A DNA stretch of 64,000 bases, taken from positions 124,001 to 188,000 of the forward strand of contig NZ_JAHWXY010000004.1 in assembly GCF_024281235.1 (NCBI RefSeq), read 5' to 3'. Shown piece by piece: positions 45,103 through 54,041 of this stretch. The notes under the pieces were generated by a model. It saw only the letters and a program-made list of their open reading frames with translations, made no database searches and was not told where the DNA came from. The position numbers were made by a program, and so were the translations under genes. Source of the stretch: Shinella daejeonensis. Its GTDB lineage: Bacteria > Pseudomonadota > Alphaproteobacteria > Rhizobiales > Rhizobiaceae. Position 1 is the first letter of the stretch, and each line of letters begins with the position of its first letter.

Positions 45103-46716
45103 TCAAAACAGGCGGAAGCTGCCGGCTTCCTCCCGCTTTGCGCCTTGCTTGACGCCGGGATCGTCCGGCAGGCCATAGAAAGGGGGTGTTTCGTCGGGGT
45201 TTTCGGCCGGGCGCGGGCCGCCGTCGGGGGCCGGCTTCGGCGCAGCGGCCGGCTTTACCGCTATGGGCGGCTTTACCGCCGCGACGACGACCGGCGGTCT
45301 TTCCGCCACGGCTTCGACGGCCGGTTCGGGGATTTCCCGAGCCGGCTTCGTTTCGGTGGCGACCGGCGGCAACGTGCGGATCGCCTCATCCGCCACGGTG
45401 GCCGCCGCGTCCTCGATCGGTCCGTCGATCCGGCTGACCGGCGTCTTCCATTCGAATGCGTCGAGACGGCCCGTGACGGGGGAAACCGCACGCCATTCGG
45501 GCGAGGTGATGCCGTCGGCGGTCCAGGCCGGATCGCGCGGGGCCTTCAATGCCTGGTTCATCCAGTGGCGGATACGGCCCTGATCGCCCGTTTCGGCATC
45601 CTCGATATCGGCAAGCAGCAGAAAGGCGCTTTCGCGCGGCGAGAGGCGCGCGCTGGCCTCGGCCTTCGCCCGCGCCAGGGGAAAATCGCGCGCCTCGAGC
45701 GCGGCTTCGGCCAGCGTATAGAGCGCTTCGGGATTGTTGGGGCGCATGGCCTCCAGCTTCCCGGCGCGTTTCAGCCGGTCAGCGGCCGAATCGCCGCTGC
45801 GCGCCCGCACGTAAAGCCGCGCCACCTCGGGATGCGCTGTCGCCCTGAAAAGCCTTTCGAGGATTGCCGCCGCCTTGCGCAGGTTGTCCTCGCGCAGCCA
45901 GGCCCGGGCGGCGACAAGGCCCGCGGGGACGAAATCGTCGACGAGTTTCAGCGCCTGCTGTGCGTCTTCCCGCGCGCCCTTCGGGTCGGCTTCGAGCCGT
46001 TCGGCGGCGCGGGCGGTGAGAAGCACGGCCTTGCGCCGGGCGTAGGTCTTCCTGTCCTCCGGCGAGCCGGAGCGCCCGTCGCCGAGAAGCTTCAGCGCTT
46101 CATCCCATTGGCCGGCCTGCGAGCGATATTCCAGCGTCGCCATGGCGGCCCAGGGAAGTTGCGGCGCGTTTTCGGCCGCCCGTTCCGCATATTGCCGTGC
46201 GGCTTCGTTCGCGCCGAGCCGCCGGGCCTCCAGATACAGTCCGCGCAGGCCGAGTTCGCGCGTTTCCGGATCTTCCGCCATCCGCTCGAAAAGGGTTCGG
46301 GCCTCGTCGTGGCGACCCTCGATCATCGCCGCCTGCGCCTCGAGGAGATGGATCAGCGGCTCCTGATCGGCGCTGAGCAGGCCGCGGGTGCGGGCGTGCA
46401 TCCGGCGCGCCGCCGCCGCATCGCCCGAACCGGCGGCGATGAGGCCGGTCGACAGCGCCTGATAGCCGCGGTCGCGCTTGCGGGCGCGGAAATAGCGCTG
46501 GATCGTATGGGGCGACGTCCAGATGACGCGCAGGATCCACCAGCACAGCATGATCGCCGCCACCAGCGCAGCGACCATCGTCGCCGCCACCATCAGGCTC
46601 ATGTCCGCCCGCTGGCCCTGCCAGACGATGGACAATTCGCCCGGTCGGTCGGCAAGCCAGGCAAAACCGCCGGCCAGTGCGAGGACGAGAAGGATGAAGG
46701 CGAGAATGCGAATCAT
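45103..46716 (-). CDS. hemY: HemY-like TPR protein (haem biosynthesis operon)
   Basis: A 537-residue inner-membrane protein: two N-terminal helices (about residues 3-20 and 40-66) and then a long run of TPR-like helices (about 95-430), with a Pro/Ala-rich low-complexity tail to the end. This is the HemY_N architecture found in proteobacterial hem operons; it is not the protoporphyrinogen oxidase also called HemY. Biochemical role unknown. Position after hemC, hemD and the mitofilin-like gene is the standard alphaproteobacterial order. Confidence 0.88.
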   Translation of the reverse strand: MIRILAFILLVLALAGGFAWLADRPGELSIVWQGQRADMSLMVAATMVAALVAAIMLCWWILRVIWTSPHTIQRYFRARKRDRGYQALSTGLIAAGSGDAAAARRMHARTRGLLSADQEPLIHLLEAQAAMIEGRHDEARTLFERMAEDPETRELGLRGLYLEARRLGANEAARQYAERAAENAPQLPWAAMATLEYRSQAGQWDEALKLLGDGRSGSPEDRKTYARRKAVLLTARAAERLEADPKGAREDAQQALKLVDDFVPAGLVAARAWLREDNLRKAAAILERLFRATAHPEVARLYVRARSGDSAADRLKRAGKLEAMRPNNPEALYTLAEAALEARDFPLARAKAEASARLSPRESAFLLLADIEDAETGDQGRIRHWMNQALKAPRDPAWTADGITSPEWRAVSPVTGRLDAFEWKTPVSRIDGPIEDAAATVADEAIRTLPPVATETKPAREIPEPAVEAVAERPPVVVAAVKPPIAVKPAAAPKPAPDGGPRPAENPDETPPFYGLPDDPGVKQGAKREEAGSFRLF

Positions 46717-46729
46717 GACATGCCTCTCC

Positions 46730-47956
46730 TCAGCCCTGCTTGCCGCCGGCCATGGCGCCGGCGACGGCTGCCCCGGCCAGGTCCTCGACCGTCACGCGCG
46801 CGTCGAGCCTGTGCTTGAATTCCGCTGCCGCCGCCTGTCCGGCTTCCGGCAAGGCCTGCCATTCGATCCGGGCGCCGGCGAAATCGCCGTTCTGAAGCTT
46901 GTTCTCGATCCGGGCGACCACCGCTTCCGGCGTGTCGCCCTCGATGCTGCCGACCGGCCGCACGCGGATGGCCGAGGTCGCGCTCGAAAGCAGCCGGCTG
47001 AAAACGCCCTGGTCGCCCTGCGGCTGATGAACCGCGTCGAGTATGGCGTCGGCCGTTTCGGGAAAGGCCCGCACCAGATCCGAGCGTGACGGAACGCCGG
47101 CCGCGGCATGCTCGCGCAGACCGGCGACGGAGGGGTCTTCCGGGGCGATGCTGGCGAAGGCTTCGAGTTCGGCGAGATAGGGTCCGCCCCGATCGATCGC
47201 CGTCTTCAGGGCGCTGGCGGCCACGGCCCGCGCCATCTCGATGTCGCTGCGCGGTTCATCGAGCTTCTGCTCGGCGGCGGCGATCCGCTGGGTCAACTGG
47301 TCTTCCGTCGTGCTGACGGCTGCACCCGTCCGGGCGATCTCCTCCCGGGCGGCGGCAAGATCGCCGCTCAGCCGGGCGATTTCGCTCTCCAGCCGGTCGA
47401 CCGTCTCGGCTTCCGCCCCGCCGGCCGTTTCGGGTCGGGCCTGTTCCAGGGCTGCCAGCCGCGTTTCGAGCGGCGACAGGTCGATGCGCGCACCGGCGGC
47501 CTCCGAAAACTGCCGTTTCATCGCCTCGATTTCATTTTGCAGCGCAATCAATGCGCCGTCGTCGCCCCGCTGCGGACCGGGGGCCGGCAGGAAGCCGCCA
47601 TATTGCAGGCTGCCTGCGCCGATGAGCGCCACAAGTCCCCCGACGATCCCGGCTGCCAAAGCGCCGGAGCGGCCCGGTCGGGGCTGTATCGCCGGCCCTT
47701 TCGGCGGCTGGGAAGGCGTTTCCTCGTTCGCCTCGGCCGAGCGGACGGCAGGCTCCCGGTCACCAGGTCGCGAATGCACCGGCCTTTCGCTCGCGTCGGC
47801 GGGTTTTTCGGGCGCGTCCGTGGCGGATGTTTCGGGGGGCGGCCCGGAGACTGCGGCTTCACCCGTGTCTCCCGCCGGCGTGGAGGCGGCTTCGAGATCG
47901 ATCGTCACCGGCGTGTCGTCGGTTTTCTTGCGACGGGACGGGTTTTCCGGATCCAT
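46730..47956 (-). CDS. Mitofilin (Mic60)-like membrane protein, COG4223 type
   Basis: A 408-residue protein: acidic, disordered N-terminus (1-105, rich in P/E/T), one membrane helix (about 107-127, A-L-A-A-G-I-V-G-G-L-V-A-L-I-G-A-G), a coiled coil (about 140-245) and a globular C-terminal domain (about 255-408; F-A-S-I-A-P-E-D-P-S ... F-A-G-A-R-I-E-W-Q-A-L). This matches alphaproteobacterial relatives of mitochondrial Mic60, which shape inner membranes. ATG 47956 has GAGGAG 5 nt upstream; a Met 10 codons earlier is unlikely. It lies between hemD and hemY. Confidence 0.85.
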   Translation of the reverse strand: MDPENPSRRKKTDDTPVTIDLEAASTPAGDTGEAAVSGPPPETSATDAPEKPADASERPVHSRPGDREPAVRSAEANEETPSQPPKGPAIQPRPGRSGALAAGIVGGLVALIGAGSLQYGGFLPAPGPQRGDDGALIALQNEIEAMKRQFSEAAGARIDLSPLETRLAALEQARPETAGGAEAETVDRLESEIARLSGDLAAAREEIARTGAAVSTTEDQLTQRIAAAEQKLDEPRSDIEMARAVAASALKTAIDRGGPYLAELEAFASIAPEDPSVAGLREHAAAGVPSRSDLVRAFPETADAILDAVHQPQGDQGVFSRLLSSATSAIRVRPVGSIEGDTPEAVVARIENKLQNGDFAGARIEWQALPEAGQAAAAEFKHRLDARVTVEDLAGAAVAGAMAGGKQG

Positions 47957-48032
47957 GGGGTCTCCTCGCAAAGGTATGCACTGCACTCAAAGTAGACAGG
48001 GAAGCCGGTGAGGGAAAGACCCTTGCGGCAAT

Positions 48033-48779
48033 TTACTCCACCGGCGGGGCGGCTGCGAGCAATGCGAGAAGGCTTTCCTCATCCGGTGCGTCGGCGATGG
48101 CCACGGCCGTCGCAAGGTCCGGCGGAACGGCGTCTGCGACATTGGCGCTGATGCAGAAAAGCCGCATGCCGGCAATCCGTTCCGGGGCTCCGGCAAGCGG
48201 CGGCAGCGCGAAGAAGCGGCGTACGCTCTCGCGCGAGTGGAAGAGCACGGCGTCGGGCCGGGGAGCGGACAGCCGTCGCTCCAGTTCCCCGGGCGGATGG
48301 GCGATCGGCTCCATGCGATAGCATTCGACCGTATGGTGCGGCACATCCAGTTCGGCAAGCCGGCGCTCGAACGGCGGCGAGCGCGGGAAGCCGGCGAGAT
48401 AAAGAAGCGGCGCGTCCGCCGAAAGACCTGCCGGACGACGGGCGTCGATAAAGCCCGCAAGCGTCCAGCCGTCGCTTCCGGGCGTCGTCACGGATCGGAA
48501 ACCGGCCTCGCGTGCCGCCGCCGCCGTGGCGTGGCCGACGGCGAAGAGCGTCGCGTCCCGATGCCGCTCGACGAGGTCCGGCCGGCTGCGCAGGACGGCC
48601 GCCGCCTCGGCGCTGGTGAGGACGATGGCCGCATGCGGCGCGGCAAGGCCGGCTTCCAGAGCGGCCGCGTCGTGCCGGGCGCGCGCCAGCGGCAACAGCA
48701 CCGGCGTATGCCCGAGCGCGGCAAGCCGCGCGGCGGTGCGCGGCGCGGCGTCAGGGGAGCGCAGCACGAGGATCCGCAT
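48033..48779 (-). CDS. hemD: Uroporphyrinogen-III synthase
   Basis: A 248-residue two-lobe HemD. The family is poorly conserved; support comes from L-R-S-P-D-A-A-P-R-T-A near residue 6, I-V-L-T-S-A-E-A-A near 52, A-V-G-H-A-T-A-A-A-A near 80, V-L-F-H-S-R-E-S-V near 177 and the position 2 bp after hemC. It closes and inverts ring D of hydroxymethylbilane to form uroporphyrinogen III for haem and corrinoids. Confidence 0.9.
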   Translation of the reverse strand: MRILVLRSPDAAPRTAARLAALGHTPVLLPLARARHDAAALEAGLAAPHAAIVLTSAEAAAVLRSRPDLVERHRDATLFAVGHATAAAAREAGFRSVTTPGSDGWTLAGFIDARRPAGLSADAPLLYLAGFPRSPPFERRLAELDVPHHTVECYRMEPIAHPPGELERRLSAPRPDAVLFHSRESVRRFFALPPLAGAPERIAGMRLFCISANVADAVPPDLATAVAIADAPDEESLLALLAAAPPVE

Positions 48780-48781
48780 GC

Positions 48782-49711
48782 CTATATCCAGCTTTCGAAG
48801 AACGCCGCGCCGGCCCTTTCCCGGATCGTGCGGCCGGCCGTGGCGCCGAGATCCGCCGCGTCGGCGGCCGGGCCGGTCGCCTCGATCTCGTGGAAGGTGC
48901 CGCCGTCCGGCGTGAGGATCATCCCCCGGAAGCGCAACTGTCCGTCCCCGATCGTCGCAAGGCCGGCGATCGGCGTACGACAGGAGCCGTCGAGCGTTTC
49001 GAGGAAGGCGCGCTCGCAGGTGACGGCCGCGCGGGTCGGCGCGTGGTCGATGGCCGAAAGCAGCGCGTCGATGCGCGCATCGCCGATCCGGCTTTCGACG
49101 CAGATCGCCCCTTGCGCCGGGGCCGGGGGGAAGATTTCCGGATCGAGGACTTCGGTCGGCACATCCAGCTTGCCGAGGCGCCTGATGCCGGCATAGGCCA
49201 GGAGCGTCGCATCCGCCTCGCCCCTCGCGAGCTTTTCGAGGCGGGTATCCACCTGGCCGCGGAAGACGATGACGTTGAGGTCGGGCCGCAGCCGCCGGAT
49301 GAGCGCCTGGCGGCGCAGCGAGGCCGAGCCGACGGTCGCCCCCCGAGGGAGGTCGAGAAGGCGCGGCGCGACGGGGCTGATGAAGACGTCGCGCACGTCC
49401 TCACGCGGCAGGAACACGGAAAGATGCAGCCCGTCCGGCAGCTTCGTCGGCATGTCCTTGGAGGAATGCACGGCGAAATCGATCTGGCCGGAGGCAAGCT
49501 GGGCCTCGATCTCCTCGGTGAAAAGGCCCTTGCCGCCGATCAGCGCCAGCGAGCGGTCGGTGATGCGGTCGCCCTTCGTCGAGAGCACGACGATCTCGAA
49601 CATCGACTCGGGCAGGCCATGGGCCGCCATCAGCCGGGAACGGGTCTCCCGGGCCTGGGCGAGAGCGAGCGGGCTGCCGCGCGTGCCGATCCTGAAAGGT
49701 TTTGTTTGCAT
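48782..49711 (-). CDS. hemC: Hydroxymethylbilane synthase (porphobilinogen deaminase)
   Basis: A 309-residue enzyme that joins four porphobilinogens on a dipyrromethane cofactor. The cofactor Cys is in L-D-G-S-C-R-T-P near residue 241, the catalytic Asp in H-S-S-K-D-M-P-T near 85, and the start [13 protein letters not shown] is invariant. Start ATG 49711 has AAGGTGG directly upstream; earlier in-frame codons are not conserved. First gene of the leftward hem cluster, 73 bp from divergent tsaD. Confidence 0.97.
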   Translation of the reverse strand: MQTKPFRIGTRGSPLALAQARETRSRLMAAHGLPESMFEIVVLSTKGDRITDRSLALIGGKGLFTEEIEAQLASGQIDFAVHSSKDMPTKLPDGLHLSVFLPREDVRDVFISPVAPRLLDLPRGATVGSASLRRQALIRRLRPDLNVIVFRGQVDTRLEKLARGEADATLLAYAGIRRLGKLDVPTEVLDPEIFPPAPAQGAICVESRIGDARIDALLSAIDHAPTRAAVTCERAFLETLDGSCRTPIAGLATIGDGQLRFRGMILTPDGGTFHEIEATGPAADAADLGATAGRTIRERAGAAFFESWI

Positions 49712-49784
49712 CCACCTTGATCCGTTGTTACCGGGGTGTCTCGTATCCGCCTTTCGGGGCTTTCGCAATCAACCCGCGTGCTTC

Positions 49785-50879
49785 ATGTCGTCCCATCTGA
49801 CCATTCTCGGCATCGAAACGAGCTGCGACGAGACCGCCGCCGCCGTCGTGACCCGTGATGCGGAGGGGCGCGGAACGATCCTCGGCGAAGTGGTCCTGAG
49901 CCAGCTTGAGGAACACAGCGCCTATGGCGGCGTGGTGCCGGAGATCGCGGCGCGCGCCCATGTGGAGGCGCTGGACAGCCTGATCGGCGAGGCGCTGCTG
50001 CGCTCCGGGCGCTCCCTTTCGTCCCTCGACGCGATTGCCGCGACCAGCGGGCCGGGGCTGATCGGCGGGCTCATCGTCGGGCTGATGACCGGCAAGGCGA
50101 TTGCCCGGGCGACCGGAAAGCCGCTCTATGCGATCAACCATCTGGAGGGCCATGCGCTGACCGCGCGGCTGACGGACGGTCTCGCCTTCCCCTATCTCAT
50201 GCTGCTGGTTTCCGGCGGCCATACCCAACTCGTCCTCGTGCGCGGCGTCGACGACTACGAGCGTTGGGGCACCACCATCGACGATGCGCTGGGCGAGGCC
50301 TTCGACAAGACCGCCAAGCTTCTCGGCCTGCCCTATCCCGGCGGGCCGGCCGTCGAGCGCATGGCCCGCAGCGGCGACCCGAAGCGCTTCATCTTCCCGC
50401 GCCCGCTGCTCGGCGAGGCGCGGCTCGATTTCTCCTTCTCCGGCCTCAAGACGGCGGTGCGGCAGGCCGCCCAGGCGATCGAGCCGCTGAGCGAGCAGGA
50501 CGTGGCCGATATCTGCGCTTCCTTCCAGCGGGCGGTGTCGCGCACGCTGAAGGACCGCATCGGCCGGGGCCTCGAACGGTTCCGCGCCCTCCATCCGGAG
50601 AGCGCGGCGCGTGCGCTGGTCGTCGCCGGCGGCGTCGCCGCCAACGGTGAATTGCGCATGACGCTGCAAGCGCTTTGCGAGAAACACGGCTTCCGTTTCA
50701 GCGCGCCGCCGCTTGCCCTTTGCACCGATAATGCGGCGATGATCGCCTGGGCCGGGCTGGAGCGCATGGCGGCGGGCCTTGCGGCGGACGACCTGTCCGT
50801 CGCTCCGCGCTCGCGCTGGCCGCTCGACCGGGAGGCCGCGGCGCTTCTCGGATCCGGCAAGCGGGGCGCCAAGGCATGA
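49785..50879 (+). CDS. tsaD: tRNA N6-adenosine threonylcarbamoyltransferase TsaD
   Basis: A 364-residue ASKHA-fold protein that with TsaB/E makes t6A37 in ANN-decoding tRNAs. G-I-E-T-S-C-D-E-T near residue 9, the metal-binding H-L-E-G-H near 116, S-G-G-H-T near 141 and G-G-V-A-A-N near 285 are present. Start ATG 49785 begins [16 protein letters not shown]. Divergent from hemC, a common arrangement in alphaproteobacteria, and overlapping gpsA by 4 bp. Confidence 0.97.
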   Translation: MSSHLTILGIETSCDETAAAVVTRDAEGRGTILGEVVLSQLEEHSAYGGVVPEIAARAHVEALDSLIGEALLRSGRSLSSLDAIAATSGPGLIGGLIVGLMTGKAIARATGKPLYAINHLEGHALTARLTDGLAFPYLMLLVSGGHTQLVLVRGVDDYERWGTTIDDALGEAFDKTAKLLGLPYPGGPAVERMARSGDPKRFIFPRPLLGEARLDFSFSGLKTAVRQAAQAIEPLSEQDVADICASFQRAVSRTLKDRIGRGLERFRALHPESAARALVVAGGVAANGELRMTLQALCEKHGFRFSAPPLALCTDNAAMIAWAGLERMAAGLAADDLSVAPRSRWPLDREAAALLGSGKRGAKA

Positions 50880-51862
50880 GCACGACGCCCGATATCGCCG
50901 TGGTCGGCGCAGGGGCCTTCGGGACGGCGCTTGCAAGCATGGCCGCCGGCGCCGGCAGCACCGTGACGCTGATCGGCCGCGATCCCGACGCTGTCGCCGC
51001 CATGCGGGCGACCGGCCGCAATGACAAGGCGCTTGCCGGTATTCCGCTTGCGCCGCAGCTTCGCTACAGCGCCGATATCGCGGCGGCGGCAGGGGCGGGG
51101 ATCATTCTTTTCGCCATGCCCTCGCAGGCCCAGCGCGAGGCGGCTCGTGGGATCGCGCCCTATCTGTCGGCCGACGCCGCCATCGTCATCTGCGCCAAGG
51201 GCATGGAAAGGACGACCGGCAAGCTGTTGACCGAGGCGGTGGAAGAAGAACTGCCCGGCCATGAGATCGCCGTCCTGTCCGGGCCCGGTTTCGCGGCCGA
51301 TATCGCCCGCGGCCTGCCGACGGCCATGGTGGTCGCGGCCCGCACGGAACGGGCGGCAGCAAGGCTTGCGGAAGCGCTTTCCGGCCCGACCTTCCGGCTC
51401 TATCCCTCGGCCGACCGGATCGGCGTGCAACTCGGCGGGGCGCTCAAGAACGTTCTGGCGATCGCCTGCGGCATCGTCGAGGGGGCGGGGCTCGGCGATT
51501 CGGCGCGTGCGGCCCTCATTTCGCGCGGGCTGGCCGAACTCGGCCGCTTCATCGCCGCCCATGGCGGCGAGGCGGCGACGGTGGCGGGTCTTTCCGGTCT
51601 CGGCGACCTCGTGCTGACCGGCACCAGCCACCAGTCCCGCAACCTGCGCTTCGGCATCGCGCTCGGCCGCAACGGCGCGGCCGACGCCAGTTCCGGCGAT
51701 CTCGTCGAGGGGGCCGTCGCTGCCGGCGTCGTCGCCCGCGTCGCCGCCGACATGGGCGTCGACATGCCCATCACCGATGCGGTGGCGGCCATCGTCGACG
51801 GGTCGCTGGACGTGAGGACGGCAATCGGGCAATTGATGACGCGTCCCATTACCACGGAATGA
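50876..51862 (+). CDS. gpsA: Glycerol-3-phosphate dehydrogenase [NAD(P)+]
   Basis: A 328-residue enzyme reducing dihydroxyacetone phosphate to sn-glycerol-3-phosphate for phospholipid synthesis. Dinucleotide motif V-G-A-G-A-F-G-T-A near residue 9; the catalytic Lys is in [10 protein letters not shown] near 190; S-G-P-G-F-A near 138 and G-L-S-G-L-G-D-L near 240 also fit. Start overlaps the tsaD stop (ATGA). Confidence 0.97.
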   Translation: MSTTPDIAVVGAGAFGTALASMAAGAGSTVTLIGRDPDAVAAMRATGRNDKALAGIPLAPQLRYSADIAAAAGAGIILFAMPSQAQREAARGIAPYLSADAAIVICAKGMERTTGKLLTEAVEEELPGHEIAVLSGPGFAADIARGLPTAMVVAARTERAAARLAEALSGPTFRLYPSADRIGVQLGGALKNVLAIACGIVEGAGLGDSARAALISRGLAELGRFIAAHGGEAATVAGLSGLGDLVLTGTSHQSRNLRFGIALGRNGAADASSGDLVEGAVAAGVVARVAADMGVDMPITDAVAAIVDGSLDVRTAIGQLMTRPITTE

Positions 51863-51882
51863 CTGAACGGAAGGACCGCTCG

Positions 51883-52176
51883 ATGTTTTACGCTTTCGTC
51901 TGCGCCGACAAGCCCGGCGCGTTGCAGATCCGCCTCGATACCCGCCCCGAACATCTCGCCTATCTGAACGCGCTCAACGACGCCGGCAAGCTCGGGTTTG
52001 CCGGACCCTTCCTCGGCGAGGACGGCAAGCCGAACGGCAGCCTCGTCGTCGTTCGGGCCGAAAGTCTCGAGGAGGCGAGCGCCATGGCCGCCGAAGATCC
52101 CTACGCCAGGGCGGGGCTCTTCGCCTCCGTCGCGGTGAAGCCGTGGAACTGGGTCTTCAACGGTCCGGAGGCGTAA
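51883..52176 (+). CDS. YciI-like (YCII-related) protein
   Basis: A 97-residue dimeric ferredoxin-like protein of the YCII family. The conserved His-Asp region shows as R-L-D-T-R-P-E-H-L-A-Y-L near residue 17, then A-G-P-F-L near 38, D-P-Y-A-R-A-G-L-F near 74 and the W-N-W-V-F-N tail. Function in general unknown. I choose ATG 51883 (GGAAGGA 8 nt upstream) over the in-frame ATG at 51859 that overlaps gpsA. Confidence 0.9.
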   Translation: MFYAFVCADKPGALQIRLDTRPEHLAYLNALNDAGKLGFAGPFLGEDGKPNGSLVVVRAESLEEASAMAAEDPYARAGLFASVAVKPWNWVFNGPEA

Positions 52177-52181
52177 GACGC

Positions 52182-52613
52182 ATGGCATACTGGCTCTACA
52201 AGTCCGAACCCTTCAAGTTTTCCTGGGAAATGCTCAAGGCGAAGGGCGCGCAAGGCGAGGAATGGGATGGCGTGCGCAACTATCAGGCGCGCAACAACAT
52301 GCGGGCGATGACGCTTGGCGACAAGGGCTTCTTCTACCACTCCAACGAGGGGCTGGAGGTCGTCGGCATTTGTGAAGTCTGCGCGCTCGCGCATCCCGAT
52401 TCCACCGCCGGCGAGGACCTGCGCTGGGAATGCGTCGACATCCGGGCCGTCTGCGACATGCCGAAGCCGGTCTCGCTCAAGGCGGTGAAGGCCAATCCGA
52501 AGCTTTCCTCCATGGCGCTGGTCACGTCCATGCGCCTTTCCGTGCAGCCGGTGACGGAAGACGAATGGCTGGAAGTCTGCCGCATGGGCGGCCTCGACAA
52601 CCCCCCGCGCTGA
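52182..52613 (+). CDS. EVE domain protein
   Basis: A 143-residue PUA-like EVE-domain protein. W-L-Y-K-S-E-P-F at the start, W-D-G-V-R-N-Y-Q-A-R-N-N near residue 28, G-D-K-G-F-F-Y-H-S near 45 and M-R-L-S-V-Q-P-V near 118 are the family's landmarks. EVE domains form an aromatic cage that reads modified bases; this free-standing type may bind modified DNA or RNA, but the ligand is unknown. ATG 52182 lies 5 bp after the YciI stop; GGAGG at the end of that gene is the likely Shine-Dalgarno. Confidence 0.92.
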   Translation: MAYWLYKSEPFKFSWEMLKAKGAQGEEWDGVRNYQARNNMRAMTLGDKGFFYHSNEGLEVVGICEVCALAHPDSTAGEDLRWECVDIRAVCDMPKPVSLKAVKANPKLSSMALVTSMRLSVQPVTEDEWLEVCRMGGLDNPPR

Positions 52614-52619
52614 ATTCCC

Positions 52620-53267
52620 GTGCGGACCGAACCCGAGGCCTTCATTCGCGCCAATACCGGGATTCTTTCGCCGCCGCATGTGCCCGAGGTGCGGCTGCAT
52701 CTCGCCACCGAGGCGCATGATCTCTGGCTGAAGACCGAGGAGGAACTGGAAGGGATCGGCCTGCCGCCGCCCTTCTGGGCCTTCGCCTGGGCGGGCGGAC
52801 AGGGGCTCGCCCGCTATGTGCTCGACAGGCCGGAAACGGTCCGGGGACGCTCCGTGCTCGACTTCGCCAGCGGCTCCGGCCTTGTCGGCATCGCGGCGCG
52901 CCTTGCCGGCGCGGCAAGCGTGCTGGCCGCCGATATCGATCCCTGGAGCGCCACGGCGATCCGTCTCAATGCGGGCCTGAACGGGGTCACGCTCGACCAT
53001 AGCGGTGAAAACGCCATCGGCACCGACAGCGGCTGGGACGTGGTGCTGGCCGGCGACGTCTTTTATGACAGTGCTTTCGCCGGGGCGATCATCCCCTGGT
53101 TTGCCGAACTCGCCGGGCGGGGCGCTCTGGTGCTCGTCGGCGATCCGGGCCGCGCCTATTGCCCGCGCAGCCGCATGCAGGCGCTCGCCACCTTCGAGGT
53201 GCCGGTGACCCGCGCGCTGGAAGACAGCGAGGTCAAGCGCACGACGGTCTGGCGTTTTCCGGGTTGA
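52620..53267 (+). CDS. METTL20-like (ETFBKMT) protein lysine methyltransferase
   Basis: A 215-residue class I SAM methyltransferase, GTG start at 52620. SAM motif L-D-F-A-S-G-S-G-L-V-G-I-A near residue 81, acidic D-I-D-P-W near 104 and the D-V-F-Y-D segment near 145 followed by G-D-P-G-R-A-Y near 176 place it in the METTL20 group. An Agrobacterium member has been reported to methylate ribosomal L7/L12 and ETF-beta. No good Shine-Dalgarno; it starts 6 bp after the EVE gene, so translation is probably coupled. Last gene of the tsaD cluster. Confidence 0.85.
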   Translation: MRTEPEAFIRANTGILSPPHVPEVRLHLATEAHDLWLKTEEELEGIGLPPPFWAFAWAGGQGLARYVLDRPETVRGRSVLDFASGSGLVGIAARLAGAASVLAADIDPWSATAIRLNAGLNGVTLDHSGENAIGTDSGWDVVLAGDVFYDSAFAGAIIPWFAELAGRGALVLVGDPGRAYCPRSRMQALATFEVPVTRALEDSEVKRTTVWRFPG

Positions 53268-53282
53268 GCGGCCGCCGGGGCG

Positions 53283-53741
53283 TCAGCGCCGGATGACGCA
53301 GACTCCGCTTTCGAAGGCGCAGCCGTTTCGGCCGGGCGCGACCTCGATGACCCGGCCGTCGCTGCCACGGTGGTCGTATGAACCGTCGCGGCGCTCGCGG
53401 TAAGGGCCGTCGTTCTCGACATAGAGATAGCGGCCGTTGCCGCGCTCGCGGTAGACCGAGATCGCGCCGCCGTAGAAGGCCCCGCCGTCGCGTCGGTCAC
53501 GTCTGCCGTCGCGCCGGCCGGCATGGCCGTATTTCGGCCGGACGCGCTCATGCCGCCAGTCATGGCCGTGGCGGCGCAGCGGTTCGGTGACCATGCCGCC
53601 GAGCGGCTCGCCCGAACGCCCGGCGGAACGCCGGTGATCGTGGTGGCGATCGCCCGCTTCGGCGGCGATGCCGAACGACAGGCCCAGCGCCATGACGCAG
53701 GCGAGGACCTTGCCGGTATGAGAGACTGAAAATACGGTCAT
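53283..53741 (-). CDS. Secreted basic protein, function unknown
   Basis: A 152-residue protein with a signal peptide (residues 1-30, A-C-V-M-A-L-G-L-S-F-G-I-A-A-E-A-G). The mature part is very rich in Arg, His, Gly and Asp with Tyr-containing repeats (Y-R-E-R-G-N-G-R-Y, P-Y-R-E-R-R-D-G-S-Y) and ends with two Cys (N-G-C-A-F-E-S-G-V-C) that could form a disulfide. ATG 53741 has AGGAG 9 nt upstream. A CtrA-like box lies just upstream. Short repeat-like proteins of this type occur in rhizobia but I know no function. Confidence 0.75.
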   Translation of the reverse strand: MTVFSVSHTGKVLACVMALGLSFGIAAEAGDRHHDHRRSAGRSGEPLGGMVTEPLRRHGHDWRHERVRPKYGHAGRRDGRRDRRDGGAFYGGAISVYRERGNGRYLYVENDGPYRERRDGSYDHRGSDGRVIEVAPGRNGCAFESGVCVIRR

Positions 53742-54041
53742 CCCGTTTCTCCTTGCAGGGAGCGCTTAACGGATCCTTAACCTTCAAACTGGCGCAGTCG
53801 CGGGCAAAAGTCACGGCAAAGGCGGGATTTTCCGCGTTTATCGTTAATGGCGCCTGCCATGCCCGCATCCGCGCGAGGCCGATTGACCTTTAATCGATTA
53901 AATTAATTTTGCACCGCAATGAGACTTGTGGTTCGGCGCTGCGGTGATTAAACGTCGCAATCACTGCAATGTGCACAACATACTGCAATTCCGGAGAAAA
54001 TTCGTCCAGATTTTGGCTCTCCGGGGTTCCGTGAGGTTCAG
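53742..54041. other. 300-bp divergent region, secreted protein gene / sdhCDAB
   Basis: No gene. It contains the CtrA-like box (53766-53781), a perfect 14-bp palindrome TTTAATCGATTAAA (53889-53902) in an AT-rich stretch, and a direct repeat CTGCAAT (about 53963 and 53984) close to the likely sdh promoter. I cannot place the sdh -35/-10 boxes with confidence. Confidence 0.55.
53766..53781. promoter_or_regulatory. CtrA-like box (TTAA-N7-TTAAC) before the secreted protein gene
   Basis: TTAACGGATCCTTAAC is a full match to TTAA-N7-TTAA plus C. It ends 25 bp before the ATG of the leftward gene (53741), so it would overlap or flank the promoter. Binding is inferred. Confidence 0.5.

Noticed and set aside
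53889-53902. Palindrome TTTAATCGATTAAA as a CtrA or FixK site
   Set aside because: The TTAA halves are 4 bp apart instead of 7, and there is no TTGAT-N4-ATCAA.
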